A program made the translations under genes and the position numbers. A stretch of 64,000 bases of DNA from Solen grandis. Its lineage: Eukaryota > Mollusca > Bivalvia > Adapedonta > Solenidae. Below, piece after piece: positions 37,201 to 47,629 of the stretch. Location of the stretch: positions 28,519,584-28,583,583 of the forward strand of contig CM037777.1 of the NCBI GenBank assembly GCA_021229015.1, in the 5' to 3' direction. The notes beneath the pieces were generated by a model. That model did not search any database. It saw only the letters and a program-made list of their open reading frames with translations, and was not told where the DNA came from. Numbering within the stretch: the stretch's first letter is position 1; every line of letters starts with the position of its first letter.

Positions 37201-38349
37201 ATATCATAAACATCCCTACTGAACTCACAACCCCATACCTTTGTACACCGTGACTCCGGCCAGACCCCGCCTTTGTGACATCGGTGAGACGGTCTCCCAT
37301 GCTGGTTCCTCAGCAGACAGATCTAAACATTCAACTGTGTTGAGCCGCACCTGGCCATCGTAACCACCAACAACGTAAACCTTCCGATTGATTGCAGCGG
37401 CAGCGACATACCTCCTCCGTCGTGTTAAACTCTGTCAACGGAACACACACAACAAGTGTTTTTTATGGCTTCACTTATACAATGAGAGCTTTAAAAAGTT
37501 CTGCCCTATAATCTCGAAAATACTTAAGAGCTATTCCTGGCTCAAATTTGAGTATGATATTCAAATCCCTAATGAGCATAGTTTGAGTAAGAAAATCCTA
37601 TGGTAAGTATAATTTTTATATTTGGGAACATAAGGCGACATCTATTTTAAAGGGGTTTGGAACATAGCATACATATCATCCATAAACAAGAGCATCACAT
37701 GTAGATGCCAACATCTGTTTTTGTATTAAGTAGAAAACAGATAAATGAAAACAACGAAAAACTCTAAATGACTGACTCTAGTTTGGTGAACTTTAACACA
37801 CTGACAGACAGTTGTGCTGCCTTTATAATGGTTACTCAGTATTTAAAGTATTTTTTTTTCAAAGAGGAGATAAATTTGGTCAAATAGACCTAGAGTTATG
37901 GCCCTTGATGGGAATGTAGACTTATGATAGTGAACAAGTATGAGAAGTTTGATGACAGCAGTTTTAATAGTTTTGACTATGCTGCCAACGGTGAAGACAA
38001 CACCAGAGTATGACAATACCTCAACGTGTTTTCTTTGTATTAATAGTTTAAAGTTATGGCCAAGGTTTAATTTTTCGCTTTATTTTTAAACAAAAAGGAG
38101 ATGATTTGGTCAAAATGGACCTAAGAGTTATGGCCCTTGATTGGAATATAGCCCTCTTAAGATGGATAAATAAAGGACCTGCAATATGCAATACTGTATT
38201 TGTTACAGACAAGCAATTCATACCGGCAGACTGGTCCACTCGTCAGCTTTAGGGTCATACTGTTCAACTACCTCTACCATGTTCTGCTGTGCCCCAAACC
38301 CACCCACCACCACCAGCACATCGTCTGTACCTGTCAACAACATCATCAA

Positions 38350-38385
<36 letters not shown>

Positions 38386-41300
38386 TAAGATCATCTTCCA
38401 TCATTTCATCACAATATTTATTATAATCATATAACACTATCTCCATCATTATCTCTTCCATCATTCATCAACATGACCACCCATGATTCAATCATATCTA
38501 CCTTTCCTTATCCCTGTCAATTTTTCAATAATATACTCAAAATAATTCTTAGCATTAGGTAATTGTATCTTACTTTTAAAATAGTAAACTATTTTGCTTT
38601 TTTATTTTATTTTGTTCCTACCGTGTTGAAAAAACCCTCATTACACTACTTTTCCTTCATCCGATCAAATGTCTATAGACAATATCATGTGAATTACTGG
38701 TACAGGAGAAAAAGAAATATGAATTAGTTTATCCTATAATCGCTACATGTACTCTAATAATCAATTTTTTCCCCTTCAATCTCTAATGTTACAAAAGTAG
38801 TTAAGCCTTTCATCTTCGACATGAATATTCATGTACAAATTTATGATTTAATGAATAATTTACAGCCTTGATGCAAAACTATGATTACTCCATAAACATA
38901 ATGAATCAGTTACAAGCTTTTTGCACCAAACTCTCTGCAATGGATTTTCTTTGCCATGCAGACAGTGCAGAATATGAGCTACAATATTGTATAAGCAAAC
39001 AGAAGAGACCCTGATCAGACAGCTCCTATACGAGCTGTCTGATCTGGGTCTGTTCTGTTTACCAATGCGTCAAAATGAGTCTACATGAGGTAAAGGGTTA
39101 ACGTCACTAATATCACTACACTGCTGTAACACCTGTGATAACCAGGAGTACATCAGCAGCCAGATTACTAGTATAGAAACTAGTAGCGCAAAATTTAGGC
39201 GACCGCCCAAGTGCCTACCTGATCTACTTTTCATCCGTGGCCCTTTCATCTGACACCGAAGGTCTGGTCGCAAGTGGAACTTCTTGGCTTCGTCCAGCAA
39301 ATCTCGACACTCATGACATCGTTTCACCAGTAACTTTGTACCAAACGACAGATATGTAATAAGTTGTTCTGTGAGCTTTTCAAACAAAGTTTTTCAGTCA
39401 TTAACGAACCTTTGTTTGATGACTAGTTTAACAAGATTAATTGATATAGTTATCCACATAAGACAGGAGCACCGCATGTGGATACCAACGCTTGTCTGTT
39501 AAAAGTGTTTGAGCAATGGGCTACATTAAAATTTTTGCATGCTGACAACAACAACGACAATCCATAATAGATCAACTTTTTCTTTGAAACAGACTGAGTA
39601 ATATGCTCAGCTTCAACATTATGGCATCTTTCTTCACAAAGCATTACCTGATACCAATAAAACTACAGACACTTAGGAATCTTCTCTATTAACACACCCT
39701 ATGGATAACTAAACTCCACAAAGGTCCTGCTACATACCTCATCATCAACAATATCAGTGATGTATCTAGCAGACAGCAGTGGTAAGCGCACATGTTTCAT
39801 TAGTGTAGGCAGGTAGACCTTGCGGGCTTCAGGGTCGTGTTTCACCCACTTCATCATGGCTTCAAACACTGGTTCCTCACTGTTCACCTGTGGATTTAAC
39901 CCTTTATCCTATGAATATTCATATACAAATTTATGACTTTATGAATATTAATTTAATAAACTTTCAATGGTATAAAAAGCAATGGATTTCTGTTTGTCTT
40001 GCAGACTGCTTAGAATCTGAGCTAAAATACTGTTAGAGCAAACAGAGGAGACTCAGGGTCTGCTCTGTTTGCCAGTGCATCAAAATATGTCTATATCAAG
40101 TAAAGGGTTAATTATAGTTGTAAATACTTAAACATTACAACTTTTTGTAGGAGTTATTTTTTGCTGCACCTGTATTAAAAAAAAGGACACGGTAACGTTA
40201 AAGCCTTTCACTGATTCATATAACAGAAAACACAAGATTTGTAATAAATGCATTTTGTACTAGTAGTGAATACTAATGGGCAATACAATTAATGAAATCA
40301 AAAGCAAGAGAATCATGACAGTCCTGAGTTCCTTACCTAAGGACAAAGATTGGGCCAAAATATGACTTAAAGGGTGTTCACAAGGTTTTTAAATGATTTG
40401 ACACAGTGACCTATGTTTTGACCACACATGTCCAAGTTTTGGATTATTCAATAACAACCATTTTGACCATTTTCTGTGAAGATAATGCAAAAAATGTAGC
40501 CTCTAGGGTGTTCTCAAAGTTTTTCAATGATTTGACCCAGTGACTTTTTTTTTTACCCTACCCCAATTTTCGAAGTCATAAAATATTTAATTTAGACAAA
40601 TATTCAGGCCATGATCTGTGAAGATTGGGCCAAAATGTTGCTTCTGAATGGTTCACAAACAAATTCTTGATTGCAGTCAATGGGCGGTCAAAGAAGTTCA
40701 CCATGAAGACCACTGTATTCAGGTAAGCTAAAAATGGATCTCCACTAAAATTGAAAAATAAAAATTTGACAGCCATCACACAAGCACAATATAAGCAAAA
40801 TGAAGATAAATCATACAAACACTTAAATTAAACCTCAATGAAGCCAATGTGAGAAGTGCTAAAATTAAGAAGTGACTTATTCAATATCAAATTTCATAAA
40901 TAAAAAAAATAAAAAAATATACTAGCATGAACAGACACATACCTGGAGCTCATTGCTACTGATAAGCCTCTCGACTTCCTTCACTGGGAGGGACTTGAAC
41001 TCATCGTGTTCCACCACTTCCTCGAAGTAACGCAGACTGTAAGACTCTGCAGCTGTCCACAGGACGTCACAACAGTGCTGTTCTGCGAAGATCTTGATTC
41101 CCAGACAGTTTGTATGGTCCAGCTGCTTCTCCAGAAAAGCACAGCAAGCTTGTTTCACACCTGAAGTCATATTCAAAAACGATAACTTTATTTATCATTA
41201 TTTTCTGATATATTAATTTTTCAAATTAAATTTACATGATGCAATTGTTTTGGGGTAAAAGGACCAGAAAAAGTAAGTTTGTTTTAATTAATAATGGCAT

Positions 41301-44252
41301 ATTTTATTACATTGCTACATGAATGATGAAAGCCATCCATCATGACCTGACTGTTAACCGGTAACTGTTCAAGGACTTTCTAATCATGATTTACTGTTAG
41401 TGAATCAGTTATTTTAATCATTTTTAGTTTATTTCATTTTACTGCAGTTACTTGGTTCCTTGCTGTTGGGGGAGTTAACTTTATCTAATTCCTCCATCAG
41501 AAACCTGATGCTTTATTAATTATATGTTTTATATAATATATTTTTATATTACAATGTGAGTGAGCGTGGTGATTTGTGTGTATGTGTGTGTGTTTCTGAA
41601 TGCAATTGTAAAGCACTTTTGAACGTACATTGCTATGAAAAGAGTGCTATATAAATGTGGTATAATAATAATAATAATAATAATACCCTGCCACAGCACT
41701 TTGCCTAAGTTCAAAACACATTTAACACCCATATATTCTATTTTCAGTCAAAGTGACTTCAACCACGACAAATACATTCTCAAATAACCTCTCTGTGATA
41801 CTGATGACCATTTCAAAATTTGTTGTATACATCAAAAATGATAGGGATGAGATGAATAATTCAATGTGGTTCAATTATTTACTATGAATGGAGTAAGTAA
41901 GAGTATCCTCTGGGTTTTCATGAGTAACTAATTGCTGATCAAAGTCATTGGCTAAAATCATATTAAAATCAGTTGCTGTTCAGTAATTTTTGAAATTTGA
42001 ATGTCCATAATCCCCCCAACCCCCAGACTAATATATTGTTTTCAAAAGTGCATGTATGTTAAAAAAATTAATAAATAGGGAATGTACTGTAGCTTTTCAT
42101 GGTTATGTATTTTGATATGAGCAGCGTGGGAAAAATGACCTTTGTCTTGCAAGATGTCCTTTTTTCCTATGCTGCTCGTAGCAAAATACAAAGCCACGAA
42201 AGGCTACTGCAACATGATTTTCCTTTTATTATATACCTATAAATATTCAAGACACAAGAAGTCAAATTATACAGGTTTTAATAAGTTTATTAAGTTTATT
42301 TAAGAAAGTGACATGATCACATCACAAAAGTTGAAAGTGATGTCACACTACCATCGTATTTGTCATTGACACAATCCGGAATTTTAATCTGTTTGTTTTA
42401 TTTGCGTCTCATGTTTTCGTGTATTTGAGCCAGAAATTTTTTATAGGTATATAATAAAACCCTGTTTCGTACCAGTTAGCTGAAGGAGGCAGGCTGCAGG
42501 TAGGAGATCCTGGACATTCTCCACGCTGACGTTAACTGTCTCTGTATACACAAAGTCTAGCAGTACCTCCATCACATCTGCCGAGATCTCATGAAGCTCA
42601 ATAATATCCTGGTCCTTCTCCGACAGCTATGGTAATAAAATGGTTCATGAGTGTATAAATGTATTTATATTTTACTATGGTCTGATATTTTACGTACGTA
42701 GAGTACTGTACTAAGTCTTGTAAGTGAGGAGTCCCTACTTCAAGCCCAAGTTTGATTGCACATTTTCTTATCTGGTTAAATTAAATCAAATTTACCGGTG
42801 GATCTAAATCCTAGCAAAGACCAAAGACAGAAATGGATACTTATTAACTGTTATGATCTTTACATACAATTCATTTGTAAGGATTAAAATATATCATAAT
42901 CAATTTTACTATACTATCTCACCTCATTTAATGATGAAATAATTCAGGTGTCTAGATTCAATTCAATGTATTAATGAATAACTGATACATAGACTGTATT
43001 TGTTTGGACAAAAATCAATGTAAAACAGGGAACACATGATGGCCTGCACCAGTCATGTGACCATGCTGAGAGTGAAACAAGTGTAGCGGGCAACATGCAT
43101 ATCATGTACCATCAATATGACCAGATTTAGTTCTTTTCTTGGACGAATGCACTCAAGTACATCATTAAATGCTTTTTTTTTTTAGATTAAAATAATCACT
43201 GCAATCTCTGAAAATTCCTGGATACAGAATATATTTGTAATTAACGTTTACTGAAATATTACCGCCATTTATTAAGAAATATTAGCACTATCATTAGAAT
43301 TTGTTTCAGGAAAAAACTGCCTTGCCAACATCCGCCATTACGCTGGTTGAATGTGATCGGCGCATTCAGCGTGTGCTAGCTTTTTCGACTAGTGCCTGAA
43401 CCAAAAGAATGCACTAACTAGGTCAATAGGTTAACCCAGGTAATATAGGTTAGTTGAAAACGGTGTTTGCCGGTTGTTCAGTCGAATACAGCCATAGTTT
43501 ACATGTGTTAATGTTAAGGACAAGAAAAAAAAAATGCAGATGATGATTATCATCTGCTTGATGAAAGTTTCTCTAGTGCTCTGATAATTCATTTCACTAT
43601 TACGGTTTAGTAGGTTTTGTAAAAAAAGAATATGAAATACACAGAGACACTACTACTATGCAAATTTAGTATGCAAGCATTTTTTTTTATTTTAGGATCA
43701 TATGTGATGCCCAATTCCAGATTTGCAAAATACTGAAGGATGTAATTAAAGTTAGTTTGTTTGTTTATTGGGTTTAAAGACCCACAAACTATTTCAATCA
43801 TTTAGAGATTATGTCTACTTGAGACAGATATACATTGCAATATCATGTCATAGGCATGTGCCATGATACCACAACCTGTCCTAGAACTACCTTTATATGC
43901 TTAGAGCCATGCAAGGGAGCTAAACCAGGACCATTTTTCTACAACTATGTTACGTCGCGGCTTGGGATCAAAACCACAACCTCCTGATTCTGTGGCAGAC
44001 GCTATACCACTCAATCAATGGGATCAGTCTTAACAACAAAAAAATATGAAATATATGAGGGAGGTTTACATTTCCAGTGAACATAGCACAGAAGTAGTCA
44101 CTGCAGGCAGCCAGGACAATCCTGTGCGCAGGGAACTGTTTGTCTTCCACCTTCAGACAGACGTCACACAGCTGGTTCACTTTGCGCAGATTATTCATGG
44201 TAGTCAGGATAGACTTGGCATGACTATCTGTGAAGATATGCTTGTCAGCCAT
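31138..44252 (-). CDS. KLHL12: KLHL12, CUL3 adaptor of BTB-BACK-Kelch type; ten exons
   Basis: Exons (high to low): 44252-44070, 42626-42473, 41160-40943, 39887-39738, 39333-39219, 38330-38224, 37431-37239, 34476-34219, 33812-33626, 31267-31138. All junctions are GT/AG and the phases close to 564 codons plus stop, against 568 in human KLHL12. BTB spans about residues 25-125 ([20 protein letters not shown]), BACK about 130-240 ([30 protein letters not shown]), and six Kelch repeats fill 275-564, each with GG and YDG/FDG. KLHL12 brings substrates to CUL3 ubiquitin ligase: Dishevelled in Wnt signalling and SEC31 in COPII coat enlargement in vertebrates. The match to KLHL12 rather than other KLHL proteins rests on long identical stretches in all exons. 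Introns are filled with repeats. The C-terminus (VAVVRRS) is short and diverged. Confidence 0.95.
31350..31690 (-). repeat. tRNA-like SINE head(s) in KLHL12 intron 9
   Basis: On the minus strand, GTAGCTCAATTGGTTGAGTC (A-box-like) and GTGGGTTTGAATCC (B-box-like) are spaced as in a tRNA (31366-31445). A second, more decayed B-box-like block lies near 31660-31690. Confidence 0.45.
31739..32604 (+). mobile_element. Hairpin-ended element, core type B (KLHL12 intron 9)
   Basis: The 5' end (AACAAGAGGGCCAAGATGGC, GCTCACCTGAG) and 3' end (GAGGTGAGCTAAAAA) match the 27.5 and 29.9 kb elements. The core is different: about four units of about 165-180 bp with GGGGCTTAACTCCTGACCTA, GACATTATGGTCATAAACAT and AAGATGATTGCT. 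Confidence 0.65.
33626..33812 (-). CDS. KLHL12: KLHL12 exon 9 (Kelch 5)
   Basis: Acceptor GTTACAG, donor GTAAGG, phase 1 in, 2 out; residues 460-521, [20 protein letters not shown] to GKLLVVA. Confidence 0.95.
34219..34476 (-). CDS. KLHL12: KLHL12 exon 8 (Kelch 3-4)
   Basis: Acceptor ACGCAG, donor GTAGGT, phase 1 in and out; residues 374-459, [20 protein letters not shown] to ASMSTKRS. Confidence 0.95.
35270..35755 (+). repeat. Tandem-core dispersed repeat ending in GGCGGCGTATAAA
   Basis: Two units sharing CATTATAGTAATGACATTGA and GATTCATTCAGAAATGTAGG (about 35415-35480 and 35590-35650), then a GTACGGACGTACC tract and the 3' end CCTCCGGCGGCGTATAAAAA. Architecture as in 47630-48377. Confidence 0.55.
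36113..36998 (+). mobile_element. Hairpin-ended tandem-core element, second terminal type
   Basis: The 5' end has a CTGTC/GACAG hairpin then GCGCTCGACTTTTCT. The 3' end has GACGCCGACACCGAC repeats, then TTTTC-TTC-GAAAA and GTCGAGCTAAAAA. CTCGACTTTT and AAAAGTCGAG are subterminal inverted repeats. The core holds three units (AAGTATGAAAGGGGCATAAC, GTTATGGGCCTTG, AATAAGTACTTGAAGTTT). It ends in CTAAAAA, like the 27.5-kb type. Confidence 0.6.
37239..37431 (-). CDS. KLHL12: KLHL12 exon 7 (Kelch 1-2)
   Basis: Acceptor TTGACAG, donor GTATGG, phase 0 in, 1 out; residues 310-373, [20 protein letters not shown] to [11 protein letters not shown]. Confidence 0.93.
38224..38330 (-). CDS. KLHL12: KLHL12 exon 6 (Kelch 1 start)
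   Basis: Acceptor TGACAG, donor GTATGA, phase 1 in, 0 out; residues 274-309, [20 protein letters not shown] to DEWTSLP. A (CAT)n microsatellite lies directly upstream of the acceptor. Confidence 0.92.
38336..38388. repeat. (CAT)n microsatellite
   Basis: About 15 CAT/ATC repeats directly upstream (minus sense) of the KLHL12 exon 6 acceptor. The poly-His and poly-Asp ORFs here are artefacts. Confidence 0.95.
38801..39101. mobile_element. TTAA-flanked piggyBac-like MITE in KLHL12 intron 5
   Basis: TTAAGCCTTTCATCTTCGAC to ACATGAGGTAAAGGGTTAA. It contains AGAGACCCTGATCAGACAGC and its partial inverse CTGTCTGATCTGGGTCT, forming an inner hairpin. It ends about 118 nt from the exon 5 donor. Confidence 0.7.
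39219..39333 (-). CDS. KLHL12: KLHL12 exon 5 (BACK end)
   Basis: Acceptor ACAAAG, donor GTAGGC, phase 0 in, 1 out; residues 236-273, [20 protein letters not shown] to PRMKSRS. Confidence 0.92.
39738..39887 (-). CDS. KLHL12: KLHL12 exon 4 (BACK)
   Basis: 150 nt, phase 0 in and out; residues 186-235, [17 protein letters not shown] to YITDIVDDE. Acceptor CCACAG ends at 39888, with a MITE end 8 nt further upstream. Because it is symmetric, skipping it would keep the frame. Confidence 0.94.
39896..40111. mobile_element. TTAA-flanked piggyBac-like MITE next to KLHL12 exon 4 acceptor
   Basis: TTAACCCTTTATCCTATGAA to TATCAAGTAAAGGGTTAA with intact TTAA on both sides; 216 bp. Its left end is 8 nt from the exon 4 acceptor dinucleotide. 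Confidence 0.75.
40943..41160 (-). CDS. KLHL12: KLHL12 exon 3 (BTB end, BACK start)
   Basis: Acceptor CTTCAG, donor GTATGT, phase 1 in, 0 out; residues 113-185, [20 protein letters not shown] to RLISSNELQ. Confidence 0.94.
41161..42472 (-). other. KLHL12 intron 2, no other gene
   Basis: AT-rich with (AAT)n at about 41664-41688. 42100-42230 has an inverted pair: TACTGTAGCTTTTCATGG...GTATTTTG against CAAAATACAAAGCCACGAAA...CTACTGCAACA, suggesting a small palindromic element at 42083-42213. Confidence 0.5.
42473..42626 (-). CDS. KLHL12: KLHL12 exon 2 (BTB)
   Basis: Acceptor ACCATAG, donor GTACGA, phase 0 in, 1 out; encodes residues 62-112 ([20 protein letters not shown] through PAACLLQLT). No isolated ORF call covers it; found by alignment to the family. 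Confidence 0.92.
43745..44015 (-). mobile_element. tRNA-derived SINE in KLHL12 intron 1
   Basis: Diverged copy of the element at 23822-24126: same order of CAGAATCAGGAGGTTGTGG, TAGCTCCCTTGCATGGCTC and GTCTACTTGAGACAGATAT-type blocks. It lies only about 55 nt inside the intron from the exon 1 donor. Confidence 0.6.
44070..44252 (-). CDS. KLHL12: KLHL12 exon 1 (coding), BTB start
   Basis: ATG at 44252-44250, donor GTAAAC, phase 0; 61 residues from [16 protein letters not shown] to CAMFTGN. A possible 5' UTR acceptor (ATTCAAG) lies about 12 nt upstream, so a non-coding first exon probably exists further up. Confidence 0.92.
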
Positions 44253-44519
44253 GATGGTTGAACCTTGAATGCAGAAAAAAAAGATACCATATAATCTGAA
44301 TTTAACTCAAGCCAGTCTTAAACTATTACCATTTAAATGAGCTTTACTGGAACTATCACTGAAGGTGATTAATACCCCACAAAACGCTTTGATACAGGAG
44401 AAGCCAGACTCCAGGTGGAGCATAGATAAGAACCTGTATACAGAGTATATTGGTTTTGATAGTAAGTAAAGTCTTTATTTAAAGTGGATAGAGTTAAGGT
44501 TGTTTAGCACAGTAGTTTA

Positions 44520-44868
44520 AAAGTGTAGAGTTGCAGTTCTTGGACACTGCGCTTCTCCTAGTCGCAAGTTTCAAGTCAATACCCTGTCTAATTTTCGAGT
44601 TATGCTCTGGACAAGAAAAACAGAATAAACAAAGGGAGATTCAAAAATGGGACCAGGTCAGGTAGAGTTACAGCTCTTGGACACTGCACTCTCCTAGTTG
44701 CTGTCTGTCTATATTTTAAGTTTCAAGTCAAAACATTGAATAGTTTCCAAGTTATGTTTCTGACAAGAAAATTCAAATGGACCGACCGGGCAACTGACTG
44801 ACCTACCACAAGGTGACTCCTATATATCCCCCCCTCTCTGCCCCCAAAACTTCGCTTGGCGGGGGTAT
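44520..44868 (+). repeat. Tandem-core repeat ending in GGCGGGGGTATAAA
   Basis: Two units about 140 nt apart share GTAGAGTT.CAG.TCTTGGACACTGC and TTTCAAGTCAA, followed by GACCGACCGGGCAACTGAC and a CCCCC...GGGGG hairpin before TATAAA. Directly abuts the next element. Confidence 0.55.
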
Positions 44869-46078
44869 AAAGAGGGCCAGGATGGCCTTGAATCACTCGG
44901 CTGAGAAACACTGCCTCCATTGCAAATTATTGTATTATGAGTCATATTGATTACATAATTCATGCAGAAGTACAACAAGATCATCTAAATTCCACACAAA
45001 AACTGTACCTGCCATCCAAACTTTGAAGATCATAACTCTAATAATCTATATAAAATCAAGTGACCCCTGGAGTGGGGCCAATTTTGACACCAGGGCCATG
45101 ATTTGAACAGTCTTGGTTTAGGTCCACTAGTATTAAAACATCTTAACTCCAGGCTTTGTGGTTTCTGAGATTTTCCTATACATGTCCATGTCTATGTAAA
45201 ATCAAATGACTATAAGGCGGGGCAAATTTTGACCCCAGGGCCATGATTTTAACAAACTTGTTAGAGGCCTACTAGTCCATATTACACTAAATATCTAAAC
45301 TCTAGGCCTTGTGGTTTCTGACATTGCACAACAAGAAGATTTTTCTATTTGTTTTTCCTTAGTAAGTCTATGTCAAATAAAATGACCCCTAGGGCGGGGC
45401 TAATTTTGATCCTAGGGCCATGATTTGAAAAAAAAAAGAAAAAAAAGTAGAGGTTTATAAGGCTATGTTACACACAAAATAATTTAAACTCCAGACCTTG
45501 TGGTTTCTGACAACAGGATTTTTCTAGTCATTCCTAAATAAGTCTAGATAAAATCATGTGACCCCTGGGATCCTGCCAATTTTGACCCAAGAGCCATGAT
45601 TTGAGCAAAATTGGTAGAGGTCTCTTAGCCATGTTACATGCCAAATATCTAAACTCCAGACCTTGTAGTTTCTGACAACAGGATTTTTCTAGTCTTTCCT
45701 ATACAAGTCTTTGTAAAATCAAGTGATCCTGGGGCAGTGCCAATTTTGACCCTAGGGCCATGATTTGAATACACTTGGTAGAGGTTTACTAGGCCATGTT
45801 ACACACCAAAAATCTAAAGTCTTGGCCTCATTGTTTCTGACTAGATGATTTTTTTTTCCCAACGTAAGTCTGCAACAGACGGGAACCATTTAAACAACTT
45901 TGGTAGAGCTTCATGCAGGGAACATCACATGCAATTTTTATCAAATTTGGCCCGGTATTTTTTTTTTTTTTTTTTTTTTACTGTTTAGGAGGAGATGTTG
46001 TTAAAAGAAGATTGTTGACACTGGATGCACAAACACCAGACAAAAGGCAATCACAATAGCTCACCATGAGCTAAAAAT
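44869..46078 (+). mobile_element. Tandem-core element, core type A, decayed ends
   Basis: The 5' AGAGGGCCAGGATGGCCTTG and 3' AGCTCACCATGAGCTAAAAA are worn forms of the 27.5-kb element's ends. About five core A units lie between (AAATCAAGTGACCCCTGG, GGCCATGATTTGAACA, TTGTGGTTTCTGA). Older than the 27.5-kb copy, judging by divergence. Confidence 0.6.
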
Positions 46079-47629
46079 GAAAAATAATTCTGAGCTGGTT
46101 CTGAATTATGAAAAAAGTTCTGACAAGTTGTAAACAAAACAAAACTTGACCAGACAGAAAGTTTCTCACTGTCTGATCTGGCTGGATTTTAATTCTTGCA
46201 GATGTTCATTTGGTAAAGGGTTGAAATGTCAACCATAAATGATTTTTCTACTTTCTCTTTGAAATACTCAAATGCAATGAAAATTAAAGTGATGTGTGTG
46301 TAGGTTATAGAACTAGAAATGCCATCCCATTATTTGCTAAAAATTGGTACAGTCAGTTCAACTGCTTAAGTTGTACCCTTGTCAATGTGAACTATTGTTT
46401 AGGACAATGTGAACCTGTATATTAAATGATTTGAGCCACTTTGTTTTTTGCATTTACATGTTTTATGTAATATGCTTTGGATGGTTTTTAAATTCATAAT
46501 AATTGCATGTGTGAAATACACGCCTGATTTTAATTAAATAGTTCCCTTTTTATGTATATTTTTTATTATGTTATTATTAACAGTAAGGATATTTTTCTGA
46601 TGTGTTACTAGGACCATTTAATATTTCATACGATATATGACTTTGGGAAAAACAAAAGCATGTTTGATATACATGTAAATCGTATATAATGTAATTAATG
46701 TAGGGTTCACATTGTCTCTTCAAAACATTTCATAATCTAGGTAACAGCTTCACATCGTCCCAGTTTACATCATCTGTCACCCCTGTGGCATGGATGCCAG
46801 GTCTGTTTCACTATGCCTGCTTGTCACGTATGTTAGTTTCTAGAAAAGTGGGGGACAGTGTCATAGTACCAGTCGGCAGCACGCAATACCCAAGTATACC
46901 ATATAAACGATTAAGTAAAACAAATCCTGTAACTCACAATAGAGAAAATAGTAGAGGAGGCAAAGTAGTTCACTCTATGTGACATACTGAATAATTACAT
47001 ACAAGTATTGATACATTCATTTTTCCAAGTAGGTAACATGCGGCATTGTTATTTTTAAAATTGTAATTTCCCTTTTCCTAACAAAATCATTGATAAGATC
47101 AAATCTTTTTCTTTCTTTATTTTTCAGCATTACTTTCAAAAACAACTCTTTTTCGGTATCCAGTCAAAATGGACCTAAGAAAAAAACTAGAACTGTGTCC
47201 AAAGGACACGGATGCCCCCACTGTGCAGATGTGCTCGTAAACAAGAGCAGCTTCATTTAATGTCTACAAAATTCTGTTCTTATTATAGCGTTTCAGTTGA
47301 AATTTCCTCAATTATGTATTAATGATAAAAAAGTTACCTAACTCTTGAGGCATCATATTTGGTTTCTTTACAGATGGAATACAATATTAGTGTCTGAATA
47401 AAACAAAACTTTGAAACACATGTCTGGTCTCCTAAAACTGCAGGAACACAATGCTGTGATCAGAGAAATATGTTGGGTATACAGTTACTTTTGGCTGTGG
47501 CAACTCATCTTTTACATAGACAAGATCAATAATAGATCCACTTAAGTGTGTTGGTAATGTCACACACTGGCGATAATTAAGCAGAGATTCAGATAGTCTT
47601 CTGTACCAAACTGAATCAATTTAATTATT
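46079..47629. other. No gene seen
   Basis: Upstream of KLHL12; a non-coding first exon or promoter could lie here but none can be fixed from sequence. ORF 46785-46982 has no family support. Confidence 0.4.

Larger units (their letters stand above)
34477..37238 (-). other. KLHL12 intron 7, filled with repeats
   Basis: Holds a tandem-core element at about 35270-35750 and another at 36113-36998. ORFs 35628-36081 fall within or beside them and have no family features. Confidence 0.7.

Noticed and set aside
38186..38464. ORFs with poly-His, poly-Ile or poly-Asp
   Set aside because: Produced by the (CAT)n microsatellite; the true coding sequence here is KLHL12 exon 6 on the minus strand.
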